A DNA stretch of 10,418 bases from assembly GCA_934229395.1 (NCBI GenBank), contig CAKQDL010000057.1:1-10418 (forward strand). The letters run 5' to 3'. Every line of letters starts with the position of its first letter. The first letter of the stretch is position 1. Below the pieces are notes generated by a model. That model had not been told where the DNA came from, made no database searches, and worked only from the letters and a program-made list of their open reading frames with translations. The DNA comes from an uncultured Peptococcaceae bacterium (GTDB taxonomy: Bacteria > Bacillota > Peptococcia > Peptococcales > Peptococcaceae). This document shows positions 1-6,313 of this stretch, piece by piece. Made by a program: the position numbers and the translations under genes.

Positions 1-2
1 TA

Positions 3-75
3 TGGTAACTTAATTCTACCAAAAGAGAGCATCATGGGTCACTTTTTATTGTTCAACTTCATTTTACAATCTACC
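3..75 (-). mobile_element. IS30-like element left end, copy A (element continues left of window)
   Basis: This 73-nt block recurs at 6181-6253 in the same orientation and at 10346-10418 inverted. Copies A and C differ at one base (position 12). Copy B differs from A/C at three further bases near its middle. In copy B the block sits directly upstream of an IS30-family transposase start, so here the outer tip of the element is at 75 and the interior lies left of position 1. No transposase codons are in view for this copy. It abuts the terminator-like hairpin of the neighbouring regulator. Element identity is inferred from copy B. Confidence 0.75.
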
Positions 76-85
76 AATTTAATAG

Positions 86-131
86 AAAAAATGAAGAACC
101 CTGTTTTAATTAACCTCAAAACAGGGTTCTT
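86..131 (-). terminator. Intrinsic terminator of the XRE regulator gene
   Basis: A perfect 14-bp stem (94-107 with 118-131) closes a 10-nt loop. Read on the minus strand, the stem is followed by C-A and then a run of six T (86-91), the layout of a Rho-independent terminator. It lies about 95 bp past the regulator stop at 227. It could partly serve plus-strand transcripts too, but there is no T-run on that side. Confidence 0.65.
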
Positions 132-142
132 CGACAGACTGC

Positions 143-174
143 AATGCCTCGTGAGAGTAATCTCACGAGGCATT
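143..174. repeat. Perfect 14-bp hairpin with 4-nt loop
   Basis: Arms 143-156 and 161-174 are perfectly complementary around loop GTAA, which is a GNRA-type tetraloop in plus-strand RNA. There is no T-run on either side, so it is not a textbook terminator. It lies between the regulator stop and the terminator at 86-131, so it would sit in the regulator's 3' untranslated region and could act as an RNA-stabilising hairpin. Confidence 0.5.
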
Positions 175-226
175 TGTAACATTTTGCATAGAGATGCCAT
201 GACTGCGATAAATCAAGCCGGCAAAA

Positions 227-1939
227 TCATGGCGCATCGATATAATTCTCAATCGCGTCGCGCAGCTTTGAATAGCGGACCACAAAATGAATCGCAGGCG
301 CGTTGCTCTTTGAAATCATTGCCCAGCGGCCTTCGTGGACGGAGATCGAGATATTATGAAAGTCCGTATCGCAGGGGCGAATGGAATAGCCGGGGTGGGT
401 GCGGGCATACTCGTTTGTCTGATCCAAATGCTGACGGTAGTCCGCATAGGTATAGCGGATGTCTTTCGGGAAGAACAGTGTGGAGAGCGAGAGCGTCGGC
501 GCATACTGAGCAAACTCTTCCTGTGACAGCTCAGGGAAGGAGTCCACAATGGAGCTGTGTGTGAGAACCTGCTCCATACAGGAACGCTGCGCTGCCGCGT
601 GATCCAGAACGCGCTGCTGTTCTGCAGCGGGCAGACCATAGGAGGAGAGTATGACACGGAGCGTTTCCTCCCGAAGCGTCCCCAGTGGTGGGGCGGATAG
701 AACCCGGCGGCGCGGTCCGGGTTTCTGTGCATCGGCCAACTGAAACGCATGAAGCGCGGCGGCCTGCTTCTCCCGGTAAATGTCCATCAGCGGGAGCGCC
801 TTTTTCCAGATCGCATCGGCGCGTTCTTGGTAATAGCGCAGAGCCTCCCCGCCCTTGACCAGCTCATAGCGCCCCTGCTCGTGCGCTCCGGCAATGCACT
901 CGCCGGAAAGCGCCGCGCCGCCGGAAACATTGAGAAAATGGCAGTAGACGTTGTTCTGCACGCCCTTGAGATAGCAGGGCGTGATCTGCCCCGTCATATA
1001 CAGCGGGATCCAGCCCTCCAGACCCAGCATCAGCTCGTGAAAGGGACGGTCCAGATTGTGCACCACCTTCAGCCGCAGCCCCTTTTTCAGCAGTACGGCA
1101 AGACCGAACATATACTTCTTTGTAAACTCCCGGTCTTTTGCCATGTCATCCATCGGCATATCGCTGCACAGGAAGACCGGCGCGTCTGACTTTCCCAGCG
1201 CCGTCACCTTGAGAAAATCCAACTCTCCTCTTTTCATTTCCTCCAGGCCATAATAGGTCTTGCTCAGCGGAAGCTGGAACGGTACGGTGGGGACTTTCAT
1301 ATCGTCAAATCGAATGGCCTTCGTATATTCGTTCAGATCAAACTCGTCCAGATGACTCAGAAAAGCTGCAACATCGTCGTTTCGCTCTGCGTTATGTCCG
1401 CCAAGCCATTGAACCAAGCTGCCATAAAGGGCCTCTGCGTCCTCGTCTGCTTCTTTTGCATTGATCAGTTCGGCAAGAATTGCGCGTTCCGTCGGGGAAT
1501 CAAAGCGGCGGATCACAAAATCGGCGATCGCGGAAACAAAGCGCTCTGGATCCGCAAGATGGCGCTGTCCGCTGCGGATGCGGGAGAGGTAAGAGGCATC
1601 ATAATTGATGTTGCGTGCCAGTTCGGAGTTGCTGATGGAAAAGGTCGTGAACAGGCTGTTGAGGTTGTCGCGCAAATGCTCTGCGTCAATGCTCTCCTTG
1701 GGAAAAAAGGGGCGGAGGGAGGCTGACACGTTCTCCTCCGACAGCGCAGGTATACCCCGTGCGGCGGCAAGCTGAACAATACCGCTGATGAGCTTTGCCC
1801 GCTCTGCCTCGCTTTCCGGTTTTCGCTCACCGCTGCGGTAGCGGCTGACGGTAGCCGGGGAAAGACCGCTGGCCTCCGCCAGTTCTTTACCGGAGCAATG
1901 CAGCTGCGTCATATATTCGTTGAGTTGATCCTTGAACAT
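227..1939 (-). CDS. XRE-type DNA-binding regulator with two HTH motifs and a large uncharacterised C-terminal region
   Basis: This is a 570-aa cytoplasmic protein with no signal peptide or membrane segment. Start 1939 is chosen over an upstream in-frame ATG (1975) because an AAGGAGG Shine-Dalgarno (1949-1955) sits nine bases before it. Residues 17-41 form a classic XRE/Cro-type helix-turn-helix (GKELAEASGLSPATVSRYRSG). Residues 103-126 repeat the same pattern (ELARNINYDASYLSRIRSG), giving a second HTH. The remaining ~430 residues are not a domain I can name. Notable blocks are residues 255-335 (FLCSDMPMDDM, then KGLRLKVVHNLDRPF and GWIPLYMTG) and a C-terminal block ~527-566 (FHNISISVHEGRW, then PAIHFVVRYSKL). 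Such long XRE proteins occur in gut Clostridia. The gene diverges from the SLH protein gene across ~195 bp, so local control of that gene is a reasonable inference. DNA binding is well supported; the signal sensed is unknown. Confidence 0.85.
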   Translation of the reverse strand: MFKDQLNEYMTQLHCSGKELAEASGLSPATVSRYRSGERKPESEAERAKLISGIVQLAAARGIPALSEENVSASLRPFFPKESIDAEHLRDNLNSLFTTFSISNSELARNINYDASYLSRIRSGQRHLADPERFVSAIADFVIRRFDSPTERAILAELINAKEADEDAEALYGSLVQWLGGHNAERNDDVAAFLSHLDEFDLNEYTKAIRFDDMKVPTVPFQLPLSKTYYGLEEMKRGELDFLKVTALGKSDAPVFLCSDMPMDDMAKDREFTKKYMFGLAVLLKKGLRLKVVHNLDRPFHELMLGLEGWIPLYMTGQITPCYLKGVQNNVYCHFLNVSGGAALSGECIAGAHEQGRYELVKGGEALRYYQERADAIWKKALPLMDIYREKQAAALHAFQLADAQKPGPRRRVLSAPPLGTLREETLRVILSSYGLPAAEQQRVLDHAAAQRSCMEQVLTHSSIVDSFPELSQEEFAQYAPTLSLSTLFFPKDIRYTYADYRQHLDQTNEYARTHPGYSIRPCDTDFHNISISVHEGRWAMISKSNAPAIHFVVRYSKLRDAIENYIDAP

Positions 1940-1982
1940 CCGTGATCTCCTCCTTGCACACGGCAGTGTTTTCAATAATTCT

Positions 1983-1988
1983 ATTATA
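1983..1988 (-). promoter_or_regulatory. -10 box for the XRE regulator
   Basis: A perfect TATAAT on the minus strand lies ~44 bp upstream of the regulator start codon. No good -35 is present at 16-18 bp spacing, which may mean dependence on an activator or autoregulation. Confidence 0.45.
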
Positions 1989-2039
1989 AAGGCTGTCCTG
2001 CAAAAAGAAAAGGACTTCCCGCAGAGTCCGTGACAAAGT

Positions 2040-2068
2040 GGAAAGCCCCGATGAATTCTGCGCTTTCC
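2040..2068. promoter_or_regulatory. Candidate operator: 7-bp inverted repeat in the divergent intergenic region
   Basis: GGAAAGC (2040-2046) and GCTTTCC (2062-2068) form a perfect 7-bp inverted repeat with a 15-bp centre. It ends five bases before the SLH gene's -10 hexamer and covers the -35 zone. A second small repeat, GGACT/AGTCC (2012-2016 and 2025-2029), lies between this and the regulator promoter. The position fits an operator for the divergent XRE protein, but binding is inference only. Confidence 0.3.
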
Positions 2069-2070
2069 CT

Positions 2071-2079
2071 TGGTATAAT
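2071..2079 (+). promoter_or_regulatory. Extended -10 promoter of the SLH protein gene
   Basis: TGGTATAAT combines a consensus TATAAT (2074-2079) with an upstream TGN extension. No recognisable -35 is found at normal spacing, which is typical of extended -10 promoters. It lies ~55 bp before the start codon. Confidence 0.6.
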
Positions 2080-2133
2080 TAAAAAAAGTGATGATTTTGG
2101 ATATGCCAAATGGATAGGAAGCGAGGAATTATT

Positions 2134-5100
2134 ATGAAAAGACAAGTGATGAGTATCCTGCTGGTCCTCTGCCTGTGCCTGACCCTGCTGCCAAGCGCGG
2201 CGTTTGCGGCTTACACGCCGCCGGTGGAGGTCGACGAGGTTTCCGTCAGCGTCCCGGCTCCGACGTTGGAGGATGGCTTAAAAGTCCCGACAGTGGCGGA
2301 CAATGCCCACTACTTCATCGACAGTCCCTATTCTCTGGACGGTATTGACAGGAACTTATTCTACTGGTATCGTGTTGCCGCCGAGGGCAGCGAATCCTAT
2401 GTCGGCGACATTTATGACACCGACGGAACAAGCCTTGTAAACGATAGCTGGTACTGCTTGCAGATCAGGCTGCTGTTGGATTACGGCTATGTCTACGGCG
2501 AGAGCGTAACAGGAAACGTCCCCGGCGCCGAACTGGTCAAAGTCGAACGCTATAAGGACAACACCATCTATCTCTCCGCGTGGTTCAAGGTGGGCGATCC
2601 TCCGGAGTCCCCGACAGCGGTCAGCACGGTCACGCTCACTGATGTGCCGACGACCCGTGAGGATAAGATCGAGACTTGGACTGATGCCATCCAGAAGGCG
2701 GCGGTCAGCGAAGGTTGCCAGATCTACTATGCCTCCCTCTGCGAGTGGGACAGTGAGGACGGTCAGTGGCACTACAGCGACAGCTCCGGCTCCACCGACG
2801 CCGGCAAGGTCTATGGCGCGATGCTGACCATCAATCCTCTTCCGGATCATGTCTTTGCGGACACCGTCACTGCTACGGTCAACGGCAGAGCGGCGGAGGT
2901 CGCAGAATGCGACCTGGATGAAGTCGTGGTATTTGTCCCCTTCGGCAATGTGACGGTGGACACAATCGAGGTGAAAAGCGCCACCTGGCCCATTGACGGC
3001 AATACCATCCGCAAGGATGCGGACAATTTCACGCTCTACAGCATTCTCAACGAGGGCCGCATTCCCTACACGCTGAAGTCCGCGAAGTTCCAGATTCAGT
3101 ACAATAAATCCGGGGAGTATCACGACCTGACCGATGCGGACGACACCTTCAGCAAGCAAAACAACTACCGCGTCATCGCTGAGCTGGAGGCCAAGAGCTA
3201 TGCAACCTTTGCAGGCAGCGTAACCGGTGACTTCAACGGTACGGATGGCGTAAGCTGTGAAATCTCCGAAGATAAAAAGACCTGCACCGTCACCCGCACC
3301 TGCGCGGTCTATGACCGGATTTATACCTATTCTGTCAACGAACCAGATAACCACATCAACAGCGTGACGATCCATCAGGACGATCCGCAGCCGGGAGAAA
3401 AGTATGCGGATGGCGTGTATGCGCCATCTGGCGGGAGCACGACAGCGCTGGTCGGTGTCAATAGAGGCGACTTCTGGTATGAGGTCCCCTGTGTGGGCAG
3501 CACCGAGAGCCTCAAGCGGTTGTCGGCAAACGACGTCTTTGAAAATGGCAAGGTCTATTGGTACTGCCTGAAGCTGAGGAATGCGGATGGCTACCGTTTT
3601 GGCGACGGCTTTACCGTTTCCTTCGCGCAGATGGACGGCTCCGAGAGCAATTACGCCATGATACAGCGCGAGACGGACACTGAAAAACGGAAGGTGTACA
3701 ACCTCTGGTACACCGTGGGGGATGTGACGCAGACGCCCATCACCGCAGTCGCCGTCACCGGCCCGGCGTATCAGAACGGGGCCGTCGACATCAGCGACCC
3801 CGGCGCGTTCCATGCGGATGCCCCTGTGACCCTCAGATCTTTAACCTATAACAACAACTATTTGAGTTTCACGCTGCTCCCCCAGTCCGGCCATTACTTC
3901 GGGCGCACGGTGACCGTGACCTATAACGGCAAGGAGGCGCGGGTGTCCGATGGCTTCTTCAGTCGCTTCGACACCAAGTACATCGGTGTGAGCTACTCCG
4001 TCGAACCCACCACCCCCGTCACCGTCACAGGCATCACCGCGCTGGATAAGGTCTACGACGGCACCACGGCGGCCACCCTCACCGGCGGCACGCTCAGCGG
4101 CGTGGCGGAGGGCGACGCCGTAGCGCTCGACTTCTCCGAAGCAAGGGCGGAATTTGACAGCAAAGACGCGGGAAACGATAAGCGCGTTACAGTCAAGGGT
4201 ACCCTCAAGCTGACGGGTGCGGACGCCCACAAATACGCCCTTACTCAGCCCGAACTGACCGATTTGAAGGCCGATATCACCCCCTGTGCCGCTTTCGATG
4301 ATGACACCAATGAGAATCAGATCATCTATGTGGGTGAGAATAGCTTCGCCGCGCCCAAGTTCACCGGCATCGGCGGCGAAGAGGTGACGGGTACGCTTCG
4401 CTATACGCTGTCCGACGGAAAGACGGAAGCGGATATCCCCGAGATGCTCCGCGCTCTGAAGGCGGGCGATAGCCTGAACATCCCCTACACCTTCACCGCT
4501 TCCGGCAACTACAGCGGTGAAAAGACTGGAACCATCACTGTCACGGCACAGGAGCGTCCGTCCTCTGGCGACGGCAGCCACACGTCCAGCTATCCTGTGA
4601 CCGTGTCTGGTCAGACCCAAAACGGCAGCGTAACGGTCGACCGGCGCTCTGCGGGACGCGGTGACACTGTTACGATCACGGTCAAGCCCGACAGCGGCTA
4701 TGTGCTGGAAACGCTCACGGCCATGGATAAGAACGGCAGCGAACTCAAGCTCACGGATAAGGGCAGCGGCAAGTACACCTTCACCATGCCGAGCAGCAGG
4801 GTCGAGGTCAAGGCAGCTTTCATGGAGGACAACTCTGCCCTGAATTTTTTCTACGATGTTCCCAACGACAGCTTTTACTATGAAGCGGTGAAATGGGCTG
4901 TCGGAAAGAATATCACCTCTGGCGTTGGCAACAATCTGTTCGCCCCTGACCAGTCCTGTACCCGCGCGCAGATCGTCACCTTCCTGTGGCGTGCTGCGGG
5001 CAGTCCGGAGCCCAAGAATGTCGGCAGTTTCTCTGATGTACCTGCAAGCGCCTACTATGCAAAGGCGGTTGCCTGGGCAGTCGAGAACGGGATCACGACC

Positions 5101-5364
5101 GGTACGGGCGATGAAATGTTCTCTCCTGATGCCGTCTGCACGAGAGCGCAGGCTGTGACCTTCCTCTGGCGTTATGAGAAGACCCCCGCGGCGAGCCGTA
5201 GCAATCCATTCGCGGATGTTGCTGCCGATTCCTACTATGCCGACGCAGTTCTGTGGGCAGTCAAGGAGGACATCACCAAGGGAACCACCAACACGACATT
5301 CAGCCCCGACGCGGATTGCACCAGAGCGCAGATTGTGACCTTCCTCTGGCGATGCAAGAAGTGA
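2134..5364 (+). CDS. Secreted multidomain surface protein with YDG-type and InlB-like repeats and three C-terminal SLH domains
   Basis: This is a 1076-aa exported protein predicted to attach to the cell wall. Start 2134 is preferred over 2110 because it follows GAGGAA at a 7-base spacing and begins a clean signal peptide (Lys-Arg, hydrophobic core, cleavage near AFA-AY at residue ~25). Residues ~56-155 and ~423-530 are duplicated modules sharing a WYCL...GY..G...W..VGD pattern. Each is followed by a second related block (~157-283 and ~535-625) ending in VTATVNG or VTVTYNG. A YDG-type domain begins at 641 (VYDGTTAATLTGG). After a Ser/Gly linker (~806-819) comes an InlB-B/bacterial-repeat-like domain (~820-893). 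Three SLH domains follow at ~906-961, 966-1020 and 1026-1076, each with an F.DV...YY..AV.WAV...IT.G core and TRAQ.VTFLWR. SLH triplets classically bind pyruvylated secondary cell-wall polymer. No catalytic motif is visible, so an adhesin or S-layer-associated role is an inference. Confidence 0.92.
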   Translation: MKRQVMSILLVLCLCLTLLPSAAFAAYTPPVEVDEVSVSVPAPTLEDGLKVPTVADNAHYFIDSPYSLDGIDRNLFYWYRVAAEGSESYVGDIYDTDGTSLVNDSWYCLQIRLLLDYGYVYGESVTGNVPGAELVKVERYKDNTIYLSAWFKVGDPPESPTAVSTVTLTDVPTTREDKIETWTDAIQKAAVSEGCQIYYASLCEWDSEDGQWHYSDSSGSTDAGKVYGAMLTINPLPDHVFADTVTATVNGRAAEVAECDLDEVVVFVPFGNVTVDTIEVKSATWPIDGNTIRKDADNFTLYSILNEGRIPYTLKSAKFQIQYNKSGEYHDLTDADDTFSKQNNYRVIAELEAKSYATFAGSVTGDFNGTDGVSCEISEDKKTCTVTRTCAVYDRIYTYSVNEPDNHINSVTIHQDDPQPGEKYADGVYAPSGGSTTALVGVNRGDFWYEVPCVGSTESLKRLSANDVFENGKVYWYCLKLRNADGYRFGDGFTVSFAQMDGSESNYAMIQRETDTEKRKVYNLWYTVGDVTQTPITAVAVTGPAYQNGAVDISDPGAFHADAPVTLRSLTYNNNYLSFTLLPQSGHYFGRTVTVTYNGKEARVSDGFFSRFDTKYIGVSYSVEPTTPVTVTGITALDKVYDGTTAATLTGGTLSGVAEGDAVALDFSEARAEFDSKDAGNDKRVTVKGTLKLTGADAHKYALTQPELTDLKADITPCAAFDDDTNENQIIYVGENSFAAPKFTGIGGEEVTGTLRYTLSDGKTEADIPEMLRALKAGDSLNIPYTFTASGNYSGEKTGTITVTAQERPSSGDGSHTSSYPVTVSGQTQNGSVTVDRRSAGRGDTVTITVKPDSGYVLETLTAMDKNGSELKLTDKGSGKYTFTMPSSRVEVKAAFMEDNSALNFFYDVPNDSFYYEAVKWAVGKNITSGVGNNLFAPDQSCTRAQIVTFLWRAAGSPEPKNVGSFSDVPASAYYAKAVAWAVENGITTGTGDEMFSPDAVCTRAQAVTFLWRYEKTPAASRSNPFADVAADSYYADAVLWAVKEDITKGTTNTTFSPDADCTRAQIVTFLWRCKK

Positions 5365-5419
5365 CCGACATACGGCCAAGCAGCAAAAGCCGCTGTCTTG
5401 CCCCATAAGCGAACATCAG

Positions 5420-5460
5420 ACAGCGCAGCGGATTGGCTTTTCACCTTGATGCTGCGCTGT
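5420..5460 (+). terminator. Possible weak terminator after the SLH protein gene
   Basis: A perfect 10-bp inverted repeat (5420-5429 with 5451-5460) lies 55 bp after the SLH stop. It is GC-rich, with a 21-nt loop and only a pyrimidine-rich, not T-rich, stretch after it. A competing stem, CGCTGTCT (5391-5398) with AGACAGCG (5418-5425), overlaps its left arm, so the two folds exclude each other. No better terminator is seen downstream of the gene. Confidence 0.3.
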
Positions 5461-5534
5461 TCTCTTCTCACTACAGGAAATAGATCTATAATATCGTTCT
5501 GGCCTTTTCTACCTGTTGCTGGAGCTATGATATA

Positions 5535-5598
5535 GCCGATACCGCCAGTCAACGGCTGGTGGTATCGGCGAAGTTGCTGCCGGAGAGAACAACTTCGC
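5535..5598. repeat. Two abutting hairpins
   Basis: The first stem pairs 5535-5548 with 5556-5569 (14 bp, one G-T wobble, 7-nt loop). The second pairs 5568-5576 with 5590-5598 (9 bp, 13-nt loop) and starts where the first ends, overlapping it by two bases. Such coaxially stackable stems suggest a folded RNA or a transposon end. I cannot match it to a named RNA family. Confidence 0.4.
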
Positions 5599-5929
5599 AA
5601 GATTTCAGCGTGTCTCTTGTGAATGATCCTGAAATGCCCTGAAACAAAGAGAAACGAGCAGCAATTTTCATACTTCCAAAGTTGACAGGTGCTGCCCGTT
5701 CTGATATATTGAGTTTGGATTTCAAAGGCTGTCCCCATGCTTTGCCATCCGATTGCTCCGAACGCATAGATAGGGGAGGCGATGGCATCACCTTCCATTC
5801 GTGATATAATTTCATACTTCGGTCATTCCATTCTGCCAAAAATGAGCTGACCATTGTTGTAATAGCGAGGACTTGAAAGTCCTCGCTATTAGCATACATC
5901 GTCCGTCGATATATATCTACCATCGACAT
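5549..5929 (-). CDS. Doubtful hypothetical ORF spanning the junction
   Basis: A 126-codon frame is open here, with no Shine-Dalgarno before its ATG at 5929 or before later in-frame ATGs. Its first ~20 codons run through the palindrome at 5860-5891, and its last ~20 codons run through the abutting hairpins. Composition (many Ser, Arg and Lys; blocks such as EWKVMPSPPLSMRSEQSDGK) does not match a family I can name. It may be the chance open frame of a repeated non-coding element. If real, translation might start at the internal Met before KLYHEWK. Confidence 0.2.
   Translation of the reverse strand: MSMVDIYRRTMYANSEDFQVLAITTMVSSFLAEWNDRSMKLYHEWKVMPSPPLSMRSEQSDGKAWGQPLKSKLNISERAAPVNFGSMKIAARFSLFQGISGSFTRDTLKSCEVVLSGSNFADTTSR
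5860..5891. repeat. Perfect 15-bp palindrome with 2-nt centre
   Basis: Arms 5860-5874 and 5877-5891 are exact reverse complements around GA. The spacer is too short for a normal RNA loop without opening base pairs. A DNA-level palindrome (protein site, recombination site or fold-back junction) is therefore as likely as a terminator. No T-run follows on either strand. It marks the place where the GC-rich tract gives way to the IS30 remnant. Confidence 0.6.
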
Positions 5930-6153
5930 GCACCGTCATACGAAGGAAATCGACCACAGGTACCGTTACGCTCAGCTGTACCACGTCTAAGTTCATTTAG
6001 AACAGTTGACGGGGAACAGTCGAGTTCACTAGCGATATGGCGAAGAGAAAAGTTTAGCTTTTTGAAAATCTTAAGGCTGCATCTATCCTCAAATTTAAGG
6101 TGCTGACCTCTTTGTCGTGATGGTGTAAATGTGCTAGAATTCGTTTGACTCAT
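5917..6153 (-). pseudogene. Truncated IS30-family transposase (N-terminal fragment)
   Basis: The frame reads from Met at 6153 (MSQTNSSTFTPSRQRG) to a stop at 5917, 78 codons. IS30-family transposases are usually well over 300 residues. The fragment holds the family's N-terminal helix-turn-helix: HLKFEDR, FSLRHIASELDCSPSTVLNE, LRRGT and ERNGTCGRFPSY. Family likeness stops about 5938, after which the reading becomes unrelated and terminates, so the DDE catalytic domain is missing. Upstream in-frame Met codons exist but lie within the IS end. The protein cannot transpose by itself; it might bind IS ends if expressed. Confidence 0.8.
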
Positions 6154-6253
6154 GGATGTTCTCATCCAGTAGGTTTTGTGTGGTAACTTCATTCTACCAA
6201 AAGAGAGCATCATGAGTCTTTTTTTATTGTTCAACTTCATTTTACAATCTACC
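5938..6253 (-). mobile_element. Truncated IS30-family insertion sequence, copy B
   Basis: The left end (6181-6253, the 73-nt block shared with copies A and C) is followed inward by the transposase start. The right part and the other terminus are missing beyond ~5938. The outer tip lies 4 bp from the T-run of the aminopeptidase terminator. No target duplication can be checked because one end is gone. Confidence 0.75.
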
Positions 6254-6257
6254 TTTG

Positions 6258-6304
6258 TAAAAAAAACAACCGAGCTCTGCACATAGTAAGCGCTCGGTTG
6301 TTTT
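6258..6304 (-). terminator. Intrinsic terminator of the comM-aminopeptidase transcript
   Basis: A 13-bp perfect stem (6263-6275 with 6292-6304) has a GC-rich core and runs straight into a T-rich tract on the minus strand. It lies 10 bp after the aminopeptidase stop. This is a strong Rho-independent terminator. Confidence 0.9.
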
Positions 6305-6313
6305 GCGTTTGGG

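Larger units (their letters stand above)
5365..5937. other. Gene-poor, hairpin-dense stretch between the SLH gene and the IS30 remnant
   Basis: I find no gene here I can name. The stretch holds an overlapping hairpin pair (5391-5460), a 14-bp stem with one G-T pair (5535-5548 with 5556-5569, 7-nt loop) and a directly abutting 9-bp stem (5568-5576 with 5590-5598). It also holds a perfect 15-bp palindrome (5860-5891) and a 6-bp inverted repeat (5905-5910 with 5922-5927). One minus-strand frame stays open from 5929 to 5549 (listed separately). The stretch could be a degraded mobile element, a structured RNA or an assembly junction. Confidence 0.5.

Noticed and set aside
34..564. Plus-strand frame starting in the IS end
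   Set aside because: It crosses an IS end and two hairpins, then runs antisense to the regulator, with no recognisable protein content.
749..1726. Plus-strand frames opposite the regulator
   Set aside because: They are shadows of a gene with two HTH motifs and a strong Shine-Dalgarno on the other strand.
2356..3813. Long minus-strand open frame opposite the SLH protein gene
   Set aside because: It is antisense to a clearly coding gene with signal peptide and domains, has no ribosome site, and its translation is low-complexity Val/Ile/Arg-rich with no family pattern. It is typical of GC-rich codon shadowing.
3841..5406. Second long minus-strand open frame opposite the SLH domains
   Set aside because: Same reasoning: its repeats are the reverse complement of the three SLH domains, and no start signal is seen.
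3..6253. Composite transposon formed by IS copies A and B around the surface locus
   Set aside because: Both copies show the same (left) end in direct orientation, and B is truncated on its inner side, so the pair does not bracket the locus with complete elements. This is not excluded, but it is not supported by what is visible.
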